A DNA stretch of 54,871 nucleotides, from positions 1 through 54,871 of the forward strand of contig CALRPY020000029.1 in the NCBI GenBank assembly GCA_943370145.1. The letters run 5' to 3'. A program made the translations under genes and the position numbers. The notes below the pieces were generated by a model that saw only the letters and a list, made by a program, of their open reading frames with translations, did not search any database and was not told where the DNA came from. Position 1 is the stretch's first letter. Every line of letters begins with the position of its first letter. Below are positions 44,448 through 54,871 of this stretch, piece by piece. Source of the DNA: Ga0077536 sp943370145. GTDB lineage: Bacteria > Pseudomonadota > Gammaproteobacteria > Ga0077536.

Positions 44448-45932
44448 ATGACGTTTCGTTGCATGTTCGCGCAGGCACGCTCGCTCGCGCTCACGCTGGC
44501 GCTGCTTGCCGCCACCCTCATCGCCGCACCGGCTAGCGCAGTGGGCGGCGGAAGCCTGCCGGATTTCACGGCCCTGGTCCGGGAGTACAGCCCCGCGGTC
44601 GTGAACATCAGCACCACCGCGAAGCAGGATGAAAACGAAGCCGCGGACACGCGCGGTGAGATGCCGCCGTTCGAAATGCCGAACATCCCGGAAGATCATC
44701 CCCTGAACGAACTGTTCCGGCGGTTCTTCGGCGACCAGATGCCCGAGGGCCCGCACGGCTTCGCGCCGCAGTCTTCGCTCGGATCCGGTTTCATCGTGTC
44801 CAAGGATGGTTACGTCATCTCGAACTACCACGTCATCAAGGGTGCCGGCGAAATCGTCGTGCGCCTCAGCGACCGGCGGGAGTTCAAGGCCAAGGTCGTC
44901 GGCTCGGACCCCCGCAGCGACATCGCCGTGCTGAAGATCGACTCGGCCGCGGACCTCCCGGTGGTCAAGCTTGGCCGCTCGGAAGCGCTGCAGGTGGGCG
45001 AGTGGGTGCTGGCAATCGGCTCGCCCTTCGGCTTCGATCACTCCGTCACCGCCGGCATCGTCAGCGCCAAGGGCCGCAGCCTGCCGAACGAGAACTACGT
45101 TCCCTTCATCCAGACCGACGTCGCCATCAATCCCGGCAACTCGGGCGGCCCGCTGTTCAATCTCGACGGCGAGGTGGTGGGTGTCAACTCTCAGATCTAC
45201 AGCCGCACCGGCGGTTTCATGGGCTTGTCCTTCGCGATCCCGATCGACGTGGTGATGAACGTCTACGACCAGCTGCGTGAAACAGGCTCGGTGAGTCGCG
45301 GCTGGCTGGGTGTGCTGATCCAGGACGTCACCGGGGAGCTCGCGGAGTCGTTCAAGATGAAGACGCCGCACGGCGCCCTGGTCTCGAAGGTCCTGCCCGA
45401 CAGCCCCGCGGCAAAAGCGGGCATCGAGGCCGGCGACGTGATCACACGCTTCAACAAGCGCGACATCGCCACCTCGTCCGACCTGCCACCCATGGTCGGC
45501 GCGACCAGCGTTGGCCAGAAGGTCGAGGTCGAGGTCATCCGGGGCGGCAGCAAGCGTTCCATGGTGATCACCATCGGCCAGCTGCCCGAAACCGAGGAAA
45601 TGGCGAGCGAGGAAGCGGCACCGGCAGCGCCGGACGGCAGCGCCCAGATCGCGCGCCTGAAGATCGGGGTCCGCGACCTGACCAAGGCCGAGCGCAAGGA
45701 ACTGGAGCTGCCCGGTCGCGGTGTGCTGGTCGAGCGGGTGAAGCCGGGCGCGGCGGCCGCCGCAGGCCTGCAGCCGATGGATGTCATCGTGCAAATCAAT
45801 TTCAAGGCGATCGACAGCGTCGAGACGCTGGACAAGGTCATCACGGGCCTGGCCGGCGGAGCCAAGGTGCCGATGCTGATCCACCGCGAGGGCAGCCCCA
45901 TGTTCCTTGCGCTGGAAGTGCCCAAGAGTTGA
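44448..45932 (+). CDS. mucD: periplasmic serine protease MucD/DegP
   Basis: A 494-residue DegP-family protease with a signal peptide cut near residue 30 (APASA). The catalytic triad is visible: His at about 128 (SNYHVIKGA), Asp at about 158 (RSDIAVLKI) and Ser at about 232 (NPGNSGGPLF). Two PDZ domains follow (from about residue 285 and from about 400). It degrades or chaperones misfolded envelope proteins and, as in Pseudomonas MucD, sits within the sigma-E operon. Its stop overlaps the next start as TTGA. Confidence 0.94.
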   Translation: MTFRCMFAQARSLALTLALLAATLIAAPASAVGGGSLPDFTALVREYSPAVVNISTTAKQDENEAADTRGEMPPFEMPNIPEDHPLNELFRRFFGDQMPEGPHGFAPQSSLGSGFIVSKDGYVISNYHVIKGAGEIVVRLSDRREFKAKVVGSDPRSDIAVLKIDSAADLPVVKLGRSEALQVGEWVLAIGSPFGFDHSVTAGIVSAKGRSLPNENYVPFIQTDVAINPGNSGGPLFNLDGEVVGVNSQIYSRTGGFMGLSFAIPIDVVMNVYDQLRETGSVSRGWLGVLIQDVTGELAESFKMKTPHGALVSKVLPDSPAAKAGIEAGDVITRFNKRDIATSSDLPPMVGATSVGQKVEVEVIRGGSKRSMVITIGQLPETEEMASEEAAPAAPDGSAQIARLKIGVRDLTKAERKELELPGRGVLVERVKPGAAAAAGLQPMDVIVQINFKAIDSVETLDKVITGLAGGAKVPMLIHREGSPMFLALEVPKS

Positions 45933-46183
45933 GCCGGACCCGCCATCTGGAACTCGTGAGCCGCCAGGACTGCGAGCTCTGCTCGGAGCTCCTGGCCTTG
46001 CTCGAACCCTATCTGCGGACCGGTGCCATCGTGCTCGACATGGTGGAGCCTGAAGACCGTCCGGCCGTGCTCGAGCGCTATCAGTGGCGCATTCCGGTGC
46101 TGCTCGAGGACGGCCGGGAACTGATGTGGGGGCGGGTCGACGCCGCTGAAGTCACCGCCGCGCTCGGCGAACCACCGGCCTGA
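45929..46183 (+). CDS. glutaredoxin-like small thiol protein
   Basis: An 84-residue thioredoxin-fold protein of the DUF836/glutaredoxin-like family. The active site is QDCELCSEL (Cys about 15 and 18), followed by the IPVLLEDGRELMWGR cis-proline region. The TTG at 45929 overlaps the mucD stop (TTGA). This gene is commonly located between mucD and lepA. Reductant and targets are unknown. Confidence 0.8.
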   Translation: MSRTRHLELVSRQDCELCSELLALLEPYLRTGAIVLDMVEPEDRPAVLERYQWRIPVLLEDGRELMWGRVDAAEVTAALGEPPA

Positions 46184-46258
46184 AGCCGGCGGCATGCCGC
46201 AACGTCCTGTCTGGGTTAGAATCGCCGGCCTTGCGCTCGGCGCCAAACGCGTCCCCAC

Positions 46259-48051
<1,793 letters not shown>

Positions 48052-48055
<4 letters not shown>

Positions 48056-48813
48056 TCTGGGATTTCTCGACCATCATGGTGCTGCTCGTTGCCGCGAGCG
48101 GTCTGATTTGGGGTGTGGACGCGTGGCTGCTCAAACCCAGGCGAGCGACAACCGCCGGCGAGCCGGTCCTGGTCGACTACGCAAGGTCCTTCTTTCCGAT
48201 CTTCCTCATCGTGCTGCTGCTGCGGGCCTTCCTGGTCGAGCCCTTCCGGATCCCGTCAGGCTCGATGATCCCGACCCTGCTCGTTGGCGATTTCATCCTC
48301 GTCAACAAGTTCGACTACGGAATCCGCCTGCCGGTGATCAACCGCAAGATCATCGACATTGGCGACCCCGCGCGTGGCGACGTGGTCGTTTTCCGTTACC
48401 CGGAAAATCCGTCCACCCCCTTCATCAAGCGCGTGGTGGGGTTGCCGGGCGACCACATCGCCTACCGCGGGAAGCGACTGTTCATCAATGGCGAGGCCGT
48501 CGCCTACGACCCGGCGGGAACCTTCGTCGGGGTGAAGTCGGCCGTCATGCACACGGGTGCCGAAAAGCTCGTCGAACATATCGGCGACCGGGGCCACGAC
48601 ATCCTCGTCACCCCACGCGCCTACTCCTTCGACTGGGAAGGCAAGGTGCCGGCGGACAACTATTTCGTGCTCGGCGATAATCGGGACAACAGTCGCGATT
48701 CGCGGTTCTGGGGTTTCGTCCCGAACGGGAATTTGATCGGCAGAGCGTTTATCATCTGGATGAACTGGGACAAGGGGCCGGATCTCGAGCGGATTGGCAC
48801 CAGCATCGAATAA
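48052..48813 (+). CDS. lepB: signal peptidase I
   Basis: A 253-residue type I leader peptidase. Two N-terminal membrane helices (MVLLVAASGLIWGV; FFPIFLIVLLLRAFLVEPF) precede the catalytic Ser in PSGSMIPTLLVGD (about residue 71) and Lys in FIKRVVGLPGD (about residue 126). The GDNRDNSRDSRFWG box E is intact. It releases exported proteins in the periplasm. Start is the GTG at 48052 overlapping lepA. The enzyme is a little shorter than E. coli's. Confidence 0.95.
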
Positions 48814-48831
48814 CGCGCAACAGGGGGGGCA

Positions 48832-49233
48832 ATGGTCAATCGACGATTTTCGCAACGGGGCGTGAGCCTGAGCGGACTGATTTTCTGGTGCGCACTGCTT
48901 GGCGGGGCGGCACTCATCGCGATGAAACTTTTCCCGCTGTACAACGAAAAGATGAAGGTCGATTTCGCGCTCGAGAAGGTCGCGAGTGACCCCGAAGCGG
49001 GCAACTGGACCAAGCCGGACATCGCCAAGGCCGTGATGAAACAGTTCGAGGTGTCGGACGTCGACCGCTGGACACTCGCGGAATTCTCCAAGCTGTTGGA
49101 CGTCGAACGCACGACCTCAGGCGGGCGCCTGATGTCGCTGACCTACGAAATCCGCGGCCCGCTCTTCGGCCAACTGGATATCGTGCTGAACTACGACCGG
49201 GCACTCGAACTGCCCCGGGGCACGACGGAATAA
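48832..49233 (+). CDS. DUF4845 membrane-anchored protein
   Basis: A 133-residue protein with one N-terminal hydrophobic helix (GVSLSGLIFWCALLGGAALIAMKLF) behind a positively charged start, reminiscent of pilin-like segments. An outward globular part follows (FALEKVASDPEA; TYEIRGPLFGQLDIVL). This is the DUF4845 family, always found between lepB and rnc in gammaproteobacteria; its function is unknown. ATG 48832 follows a GGGGGG run. Confidence 0.83.
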   Translation: MVNRRFSQRGVSLSGLIFWCALLGGAALIAMKLFPLYNEKMKVDFALEKVASDPEAGNWTKPDIAKAVMKQFEVSDVDRWTLAEFSKLLDVERTTSGGRLMSLTYEIRGPLFGQLDIVLNYDRALELPRGTTE

Positions 49234-49251
49234 GGGGGTTCGCAGGCCGAC

Positions 49252-49914
49252 TTGAACACTTTCGTCGAATACCGCTTCTCCGACCAGGGTCTACTGCAAA
49301 CGGCGCTCACGCACCGGAGCGCCTCCCATCGCCACAACGAGCGTCTCGAGTTCCTCGGCGACGCCTTGCTTGGATTCATCATCGCCGACGTGTTGTATGA
49401 GCGCTTTCCGGCCGCCGACGAGGGCGGCCTGACACGTGCCCGTGCCGCCCTCGTGAACCGCGAAGCACTCGCGGACATCGCCCGCGAGTTTGGCGTGGGC
49501 GACCTGCTGAAGCTGGGGGAGGGAGAGCTGAAGAGCGGTGGCTGGCGACGCAGTTCCATACTCGCCAACGCGGTGGAAGCTGTGACTGCGGCAATTTACC
49601 TGGATGGCGGAATGGACGCCTGTCGCGCGGCCGTGCTGCGCTGGTACGAACCGCGTCTCGCGGCCGTGGACCCGGCAGCCGCCCCGAAGGACGCCAAGAC
49701 CGAGTTGCAGGAATACCTGCAGGCACGCAAACGGGCGCTGCCGAGCTACCGCACCGTGGAGGAGGTGGGCCCACCTCACCAACGGACTTTCATCATCGAA
49801 TGTCAGATAGAGGGGTATCCGCCTGTGGTCGCGGAAAGCAGCAGCCGCCGAGGCGGTGAACAGGATGCGGCGAGAATGGCGCTGGAGCGCCTGCGCGGGA
49901 ACAAGCTCCCATGA
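49252..49914 (+). CDS. rnc: ribonuclease III
   Basis: A 220-residue RNase III. The catalytic signature is NERLEFLGDALLGF, and the second helix reads SSILANAVEAVTAAIYLDGG, with Asn where E. coli has Asp but the Glu retained. A C-terminal double-stranded-RNA-binding domain ends SSRRGGEQDAARMALE. It processes rRNA and mRNA. The TTG at 49252 is the only sensible start. Its stop overlaps era as ATGA. Confidence 0.95.
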   Translation: MNTFVEYRFSDQGLLQTALTHRSASHRHNERLEFLGDALLGFIIADVLYERFPAADEGGLTRARAALVNREALADIAREFGVGDLLKLGEGELKSGGWRRSSILANAVEAVTAAIYLDGGMDACRAAVLRWYEPRLAAVDPAAAPKDAKTELQEYLQARKRALPSYRTVEEVGPPHQRTFIIECQIEGYPPVVAESSSRRGGEQDAARMALERLRGNKLP

Positions 49915-50822
49915 ACCAATCCAGCCAGGGCAGCGTCACACGCTGTGGCCACGTCGCGGTGATCGGTCGACCGAACGTCGGCAAATCGACACTCGTGAAC
50001 AGGATCATCGGCCAGAAGATTTCGATCACCTCGCGCAAACCGCAGACCACCCGCTACCAGGTGCTCGGCATCGTCAACACCGGGAGCGCGCAGGTCATTT
50101 TCGCCGACACGCCGGGCTGGCAGGCGCGACCGCGGACCCAGCTGGACAAGCTGATGAACCGCCAGATCGACGCCGCGCTCGCGGAGATGGACGCGGTGAT
50201 GATGGTGGTCGACGCGCGCGGCTGGAAGCCCGAGGACGACGCGATCGCCGAGCAACTGCTGGCGGCGCCATGCCCGCGCTTCCTCGCGCTGAACAAGGTC
50301 GACCAGATCAAGGACAAGAGCGCGTTGCTGCCGCTGCTGGCGGAGCTCGGCGCGAAATTGCCGAACGTCGAAATCGTGCCGATCAGCGCACTCAAGGGTT
50401 CGGGCGTCGACCAGCTCGTCGAAGCCATCGCGGCGAAGCTGCCGGAAGGGGAACGCGTGTATCCCGATGACCAGATCACGAATCGCTCGGAACGCTTCCT
50501 GGCCGCGGAACTCATTCGTGAGCAGATGATGCGTCAGCTCGGTGATGAACTGCCGTACGCGGTGAACGTCGTCATCACGAAATTCGAGGACCGTCCCGAA
50601 CGCACGCACATCGAAGCCGAAATCTGGGTCGAGAAGCCCGGCCAGAAAGCGATCGTCATCGGCCGCGGCGGTGCGCGGCTCAAGGAAATCGGAACGGCCT
50701 CGCGCCTCGCGCTGGAGCGCATGCTCGACCGACCGGTTTTCCTTGGCACACAGGTCAGGCAGCAGGAAGGCTGGACCGACGATCCCCGCGTGCTGACTCG
50801 CATCGAGCGGGACAGTCTCTGA
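49911..50822 (+). CDS. era: GTPase Era
   Basis: A 303-residue GTPase. GRPNVGKSTLVNRI, QTTRYQ, DTPGWQ, LNKVDQI and ISALKG supply G1-G5. The C-terminal KH domain has GQKAIVIGRGGARLKEIG. It binds the 3' end of 16S rRNA to mature the small subunit. ATG start overlapping rnc indicates coupled translation. Confidence 0.97.
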   Translation: MNQSSQGSVTRCGHVAVIGRPNVGKSTLVNRIIGQKISITSRKPQTTRYQVLGIVNTGSAQVIFADTPGWQARPRTQLDKLMNRQIDAALAEMDAVMMVVDARGWKPEDDAIAEQLLAAPCPRFLALNKVDQIKDKSALLPLLAELGAKLPNVEIVPISALKGSGVDQLVEAIAAKLPEGERVYPDDQITNRSERFLAAELIREQMMRQLGDELPYAVNVVITKFEDRPERTHIEAEIWVEKPGQKAIVIGRGGARLKEIGTASRLALERMLDRPVFLGTQVRQQEGWTDDPRVLTRIERDSL

Positions 50823-50829
50823 AGCTGCG

Positions 50830-51549
50830 ATGGCTGGCCCTTCGCTGCAGGACCAGGCCTACGTTCTGCACACCCGTCGCTACCGCGAGAACAGCCTGCT
50901 GGTCGAAGCGCTGACGCGTGAGCATGGCCATCTCGGCCTCGTCGCACGCGCCGCAGGGGGGGGCGGGCGCCGGCGGCGCGAGCCGCTGCAGGCATTTCGG
51001 CCCTACCTGATCGTCTGGCAGGGGCGAGGGGAACTGATGAGCCTCACGCACTGGGAGGCGAGCGGCATGCTGCCCCCGCTCCAAGGCGCCTGCCTGCTGA
51101 GCGGCCTGTACCTCAACGAGTTGCTGGTACGCCTGGCCGGGCGGGGCGAGGGAGACTCGCGCCTGTTCGACAGCTACGCAACGGCGGTCGGCCTGATTGC
51201 CAGGGGCGAGGCGCTGGAACCCGTGCTGCGCGCGTTCGAAGTCGCGCTGCTGGAAATCAGCGGCTATGCCCTGGAACTTGAAACGACGGTCGACACCGGG
51301 GCGGCGGTCGACGCCGACGGGCAGTACAGCTACCTGCTGGACCAGGGCCCCGTCGACTTTCCCGGCCATCCCGGCGGTATTCCGGTGCGCGGCTCGACCC
51401 TGCTGGCACTGGCGGGCAGGCTGCCCCTGCAGGAGACCGTGCTGCCGGACGCCAAGCGCTTCATGCGGGCGGTGCTCAACCATCACCTCGGCGACCGGCC
51501 GCTGCATTCGCGCAGCCTGTTCAGCCACGACGACGGCAGTCACGGCTGA
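50830..51549 (+). CDS. recO: DNA repair protein RecO
   Basis: A 239-residue protein with the RecO N-terminal OB fold (QDQAYVLHTRRYRENSLLVEALTREHGHLGLVARAA, residues about 6-40) and a helical C-terminal domain (GLYLNELLVRLAGRGE). It lacks the zinc cysteines, as does E. coli RecO. It loads RecA with RecR. It lies 7 bases after era, in the usual order. Confidence 0.94.
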   Translation: MAGPSLQDQAYVLHTRRYRENSLLVEALTREHGHLGLVARAAGGGGRRRREPLQAFRPYLIVWQGRGELMSLTHWEASGMLPPLQGACLLSGLYLNELLVRLAGRGEGDSRLFDSYATAVGLIARGEALEPVLRAFEVALLEISGYALELETTVDTGAAVDADGQYSYLLDQGPVDFPGHPGGIPVRGSTLLALAGRLPLQETVLPDAKRFMRAVLNHHLGDRPLHSRSLFSHDDGSHG

Positions 51550-51624
51550 GCACCGCGGCGCGCCCGTATCGTGCATCCGGGCTAGCCGCTAAAATGGCGC
51601 CCCGCACACCGTCCTGATCGCGCC

Positions 51625-52365
51625 ATGCCCGAACTCCAAGCTCTCGAACTAGGCGTCAACATCGATCACGTTGCCACGCTGCGACAGGCTCGCGGCACGC
51701 GCTTTCCCGACCCGGTCCACGCCGCCGCGATCGCCGAGATGGCCGGCGCGGACGCGATCACGATTCACCTGCGCGAGGATCGGCGCCATATCCAGGAGCG
51801 CGATCTCGAAATCCTCGTACGCACCGTGAGGGGGCGCCTGAACCTCGAGATGGCCGCGACCGACGAAATGATCGACATCGCGCGGCGCTTCCGGCCCTCG
51901 AATTGCTGCCTCGTGCCGGAAAAGCGCGAGGAGCTGACGACCGAAGGCGGCCTCGACGTCGTCGGGCAGGCCTCGCGCCTGAAGAATGTCTGCGCGCAGC
52001 TGGCCGATGCCGGAATCACGGTGTCGCTGTTCATCGATCCAGACCCCCTGCAGATCGAAGCGGCCGCGGCAGCCGGCGCGCCGGTGATCGAACTGCACAC
52101 GGGCACCTACGCCGAAGCCATGAACCCCCGCCTTCGCGACGCCGAGCTGGCCCGCATCGCCGCCGGCGCCACGACCGCCGCCTCGCTGGGCCTGCAGGTG
52201 AACGCGGGGCATGGCCTGAACTACCACAACGTACAGGCTATCGCGCGCATCGAGCCGCTGTTCGAACTCAACATCGGGCATTCGATCGTGGCGCATGCGG
52301 TCTTCGTCGGCTTCGAGCGCGCGGTGCGCGAGATGAAGCAACTTATGGTGGACCATCGCCCGTGA
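51625..52365 (+). CDS. pdxJ: pyridoxine 5'-phosphate synthase
   Basis: A 246-residue TIM-barrel enzyme that condenses deoxyxylulose 5-phosphate with 1-amino-3-hydroxyacetone phosphate to pyridoxine 5'-phosphate. Seen are LGVNIDHVATLRQARGT, AITIHLREDRRHIQ, VPEKREELTTEGGLDV and the phosphate-binding VNAGHGLNYHNV. Stop overlaps the acpS GTG. Confidence 0.96.
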   Translation: MPELQALELGVNIDHVATLRQARGTRFPDPVHAAAIAEMAGADAITIHLREDRRHIQERDLEILVRTVRGRLNLEMAATDEMIDIARRFRPSNCCLVPEKREELTTEGGLDVVGQASRLKNVCAQLADAGITVSLFIDPDPLQIEAAAAAGAPVIELHTGTYAEAMNPRLRDAELARIAAGATTAASLGLQVNAGHGLNYHNVQAIARIEPLFELNIGHSIVAHAVFVGFERAVREMKQLMVDHRP

Positions 52366-52739
52366 TCAGGGGGCTTGGCATCGACATCGTCAAGACCGAG
52401 CGCGTGCGCGAAGTCTACGTGCGCTACGGCCGCAAATTCGCGCGCCGCATCCTGACGGTCACCGAGCTGGGACGTTTCGACGCATCGAAGCGTCCGGTGA
52501 GTTTTCTCGCGATGCGGTTCGCCGCGAAGGAAGCGGCATCGAAAGCGCTGGGCACGGGATTCCGCCAGGGCGTCGGCCCACGCCTGATCGAGGTCACGCA
52601 TGATGGCGCCGGCAAACCCTCGCTGTTATTGCATGGCGCGGCAGCCGAACACGCCGCGCGCCTCGATGTCGCATCCAGCCACATCAGCCTGACCGACGAA
52701 GCAGAGTACGCGGCCGCCGTCGTCGTGCTCGAATCCTGA
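52362..52739 (+). CDS. acpS: holo-[acyl-carrier-protein] synthase
   Basis: A 125-residue phosphopantetheinyl transferase. GLGIDIVKTERV (about residues 4-15) and RFAAKEAASKALGTG (about residues 49-63) are the two metal/CoA motifs. It activates acyl carrier protein. GTG at 52362 overlaps the pdxJ stop (GTGA). It ends 7 bases before prfC. Confidence 0.94.
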   Translation: MIRGLGIDIVKTERVREVYVRYGRKFARRILTVTELGRFDASKRPVSFLAMRFAAKEAASKALGTGFRQGVGPRLIEVTHDGAGKPSLLLHGAAAEHAARLDVASSHISLTDEAEYAAAVVVLES

Positions 52740-52746
52740 GAGAGAG

Positions 52747-54357
52747 ATGAACAAGCCCTTGCCCAGCGAAGTCGCAAGACGTCGCACGTTCGCCATCATT
52801 TCCCACCCCGACGCCGGCAAAACGACAGTGACGGAAAAGTTGCTGTTCCTTGGCGGCGCCATCAACGCCGCCGGCACGGTAAAGGCTCGCAAGAATGCGC
52901 GCTACGCCGCTTCCGACTGGATGGAAATCGAGAAGCAGCGCGGGATCAGCGTGACCTCGTCGGTGATGCAATTCGAATACGGGGACTGCATCGTCAACCT
53001 GCTCGACACGCCCGGTCATGAGGATTTCTCCGAGGATACCTACCGGGTGCTGACCGCGGTCGACTCGGCGCTGATGGTGATCGACGCGGCCAGGGGTGTG
53101 GAAGAGCGGACCATCAAATTGCTCGAGATCTGCCGCCTTCGAAACACACCGGTCATCACGCTGATCAACAAGCTGGACCGCTATGCCCGTCCGCCGCTGG
53201 AGCTGCTCGACGAAATCGAGCGCGTGCTGTCGATCAAATGCGCGCCAGTGACCTGGCCCCTCGGCTCCGGCAACCTGTTTGCGGGCATCTATCACTTCGA
53301 TCGCAAACAGGTGCTGCGGTTTGCACGCGAGGTCGACGCGAACCAGGATCTCGTCGACGCCGAGGCCTTCGACCTCGAGGACGCCGCCACGCAAACGTGG
53401 GCCGAGGACACGATGCCGGCGTTGCGGGAGGAAATCGAACTGATCGAGGGGGCGGGCGCCGAGTTCGACCTGGATGCCTACCGCGCGGGGGAGGTGACGC
53501 CGGTGTTCTTCGGCACGGCGCTGCGCAATTTCGGCATCCGGGAAATGCTCGACTTCTTCGTGCGCGTCGCGCCGCCGCCTCGCCTGCGCGAGGCCAACGA
53601 ACGCACCGTCGACGCCGCCGAGGACGCTTTCTCCGGCTTTGTGTTCAAGATCCAGGCGAACATGGATCCACAGCACCGTGATCGCATCGCCTTCCTGCGC
53701 ATCTGCTCAGGCCACTTCCAGCCGGGCATCCGGTTGCGTCACGTCCGGCTCAAGCGTGACGTCACGGTGTCGAACGCGCTCACCTTCATGGCGCGCGGGC
53801 GGGAGCAGGCGGAGGACGCCTGGGCCGGTGACATCATCGGCCTGCACAATCACGGCACGATCCAGATCGGGGATACCTTTACCAGCGGTGAGAACCTGAC
53901 CTTCAAGGGCATCCCCAGCTTCGCGCCCGAATTGTTCCGGCGGGTGCGCGCCGCGGACCCGATGAAGAACAAGGCGCTGCTGAAGGGACTGACGCAGCTC
54001 TGCGAAGAGGGCGCCGCGCAGGTGTTCCGCCTCACCCAGCGCAACGACCTCATCCTTGGCGCCATCGGCGCGCTTCAGTTCGATGTCGTCGCGTTTCGCC
54101 TGAAAAACGAATACAGCGTGGATTGCATCTTCGAGGCGGTAAACACGACGCTCGCGCGCTGGATTTCCAGCGACAAGACAGGAGAAGTGGAGCGCTTCGG
54201 TCGCCAGCTCGCGGACAACGTCGCCATCGACGGTGGCGGGCAGGTGGCTTACCTCGCGCCTACCCGGGTGAACCTGCAGTTGACGATGGAGCGCTGGCCC
54301 GACGTGAAATTCCACGCCACGCGGGAAATCAGCCTGCGCGACGACACCGCCGGTTGA
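52747..54357 (+). CDS. prfC: peptide chain release factor 3
   Basis: A 536-residue GTPase RF3. G1 is SHPDAGKTTVTEKL (about residues 17-30), G2/G3 are QRGISVTSS and DTPGHEDFSEDTYR, and G4 is INKLDRYAR. C-terminal EF-like domains include GALQFDVVAFRLKNEY. It recycles RF1/RF2 after termination. ATG follows GAGAGAG. It converges with the last gene in the window. Confidence 0.96.
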   Translation: MNKPLPSEVARRRTFAIISHPDAGKTTVTEKLLFLGGAINAAGTVKARKNARYAASDWMEIEKQRGISVTSSVMQFEYGDCIVNLLDTPGHEDFSEDTYRVLTAVDSALMVIDAARGVEERTIKLLEICRLRNTPVITLINKLDRYARPPLELLDEIERVLSIKCAPVTWPLGSGNLFAGIYHFDRKQVLRFAREVDANQDLVDAEAFDLEDAATQTWAEDTMPALREEIELIEGAGAEFDLDAYRAGEVTPVFFGTALRNFGIREMLDFFVRVAPPPRLREANERTVDAAEDAFSGFVFKIQANMDPQHRDRIAFLRICSGHFQPGIRLRHVRLKRDVTVSNALTFMARGREQAEDAWAGDIIGLHNHGTIQIGDTFTSGENLTFKGIPSFAPELFRRVRAADPMKNKALLKGLTQLCEEGAAQVFRLTQRNDLILGAIGALQFDVVAFRLKNEYSVDCIFEAVNTTLARWISSDKTGEVERFGRQLADNVAIDGGGQVAYLAPTRVNLQLTMERWPDVKFHATREISLRDDTAG

Positions 54358-54384
54358 CGCGGCGGCGTCGCGGCTTCCCGCCCC

Positions 54385-54871
54385 TCAGGGCTGACGGGGC
54401 GTTTCCGGCTCGGGTGCCTGCGGAGCGGGAGACGTCTCCTTCGGTTCGGCCTCTGCGACCACGGCCACCGGCGCCGCGACAGTTACCACGGGTGCCGCTG
54501 CCAGCTGCACCGGCTCGGCAGCGGCGGGCGGCGCCGGGACGGGTTCGACCTCGCGGGCGCGCGTCACCACCGGCACCGGCAGCGGATCGAAGTTGCTCGC
54601 GGCGGACGCTGGCGAGAAGAGCTCATTCTGTCGAGACTTGCGCTCGTCATACGCCCGCTGCAAATCGGCGGCGCTGGGGCCTTCATCCACTGCGGTGTCG
54701 ACAGGCGCAAACGCCACGACGGATGCCGCGGCCGCCATCGCAGGCGCTTCACGTTCCTGCTCAGCGCGCGGCTCACGGTCGGCACGCGGCTCACGCTCGG
54801 CGCGCGGCTCACGCTCGGCACGCGGCTCACGCTCGGCGCGCGGCTCACGCTCGGCACGCGGCTCACGCTCG
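54385..54871 (-). CDS. C-terminal tail of an unidentified protein, with EREPRA hexapeptide repeats
   Basis: The frame enters from the right edge and stops at 54385, so only about 161 C-terminal residues are seen. The first visible part is a run of EREPRA/DREPRA repeats, then MAAAASVVAFAPVD..., an ADLQRAYDERKSRQNELF helix and a Pro/Ala/Val-rich tail. This is a charged, disordered extension like those on RNase E/G, RNA helicases or RluB-type pseudouridine synthases, but no domain is visible to decide. I do not name it. Confidence 0.6.
   Translation of the reverse strand, partial: EREPRAEREPRAEREPRAEREPRAEREPRADREPRAEQEREAPAMAAAASVVAFAPVDTAVDEGPSAADLQRAYDERKSRQNELFSPASAASNFDPLPVPVVTRAREVEPVPAPPAAAEPVQLAAAPVVTVAAPVAVVAEAEPKETSPAPQAPEPETPRQP
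54769..54871. repeat. 18-bp tandem repeats, alternating in a 36-bp higher-order unit
   Basis: Units CGGCTCACGCTCGGCACG and CGGCTCACGCTCGGCGCG alternate (54769, 54787, 54805, 54823, 54841, 54859 onward), continuing past the window edge; the first unit has one extra change. Each encodes one EREPRA on minus. The strict alternation of A and G at the same position implies duplication of a 36-bp pair. Confidence 0.85.

Noticed and set aside
49252..49914. Asn in place of the catalytic-region Asp (SILANAVEA) in RNase III
   Set aside because: Asn at this site appears in many working RNase III proteins as I recall them; the other metal-binding residues are intact.

Overview
This is a GC-rich chromosomal window of about 55 kb. 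I see no phage, transposon, CRISPR or tRNA/rRNA genes. Gene content and order point to a gammaproteobacterium with high GC. The right part carries the class's conserved run nadB | rpoE-rseA-rseB-mucD-grx-lepA-lepB-DUF4845-rnc-era-recO-pdxJ-acpS-prfC, and smc-zipA-ligA sits centrally. Catabolic genes for branched-chain acyl-CoAs, an LptF-type lipopolysaccharide permease and a VPLPA/PEP-CTERM-like surface protein suggest a free-living aerobic heterotroph of the Steroidobacter/Nevskia/Woeseia sort. That placement is inference; no marker rRNA is present.

Layout. 1-3.5 kb: end of a CC0125/CC1285-type lipoprotein, a nitroreductase, then a divergent pair (SAM methyltransferase plus GFA-type zinc enzyme on minus; AcuI-like MDR oxidoreductase on plus). 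3.5-10.7 kb: an acyl-CoA catabolic locus. A LiuR-like MerR regulator, methylcrotonyl-CoA-type carboxylase beta and alpha subunits and a HugZ-like haem protein lie on minus, and a fused enoyl-CoA hydratase/3-hydroxyacyl-CoA dehydrogenase lies on plus. Three related palindromic boxes lie around the regulator. 10.7-14.9 kb: a YkgJ-like Cys-cluster protein, a beta-barrel outer-membrane protein, a 656-base non-coding stretch, a glycine-rich VPLPP-CTERM protein and an HD-GYP phosphodiesterase behind an AT-rich structured leader. 14.9-25.4 kb: one long minus-strand array (GT2 glycosyltransferase, LAB_N protein, ArnT-like glycosyltransferase, LptF, MetH, AsnS, acyl-CoA synthetase). 25.5-28.8 kb: cobalamin adenosyltransferase, aspartic protease, ThrH, and the tRNA-queuosine genes gluQ and queF in tandem. 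28.9-31.9 kb: a dadR/dadA/dadX-type D-alanine locus. 32-38.5 kb: smc, zipA, ligA. 38.5-42.1 kb: diguanylate cyclase, YciK-like SDR, nadB. 42.2-54.4 kb: the sigma-E operon followed by the lep/rnc/era/recO/pdxJ/acpS/prfC run. 54.4 kb to the end: the C-terminal tail of an unidentified protein with EREPRA repeats.

The most unusual observation is that LigA, otherwise complete, has lost the four-cysteine zinc finger: the segment is about 20 residues shorter than in E. coli LigA and contains no cysteine. Next in interest are the lone lptF at the end of a lipid-A-type glycosyltransferase operon, the queF-gluQ tandem, a hairpin covering the rpoE start, a methyltransferase whose promoter predicts a leaderless transcript, and the LiuR-type operator set.
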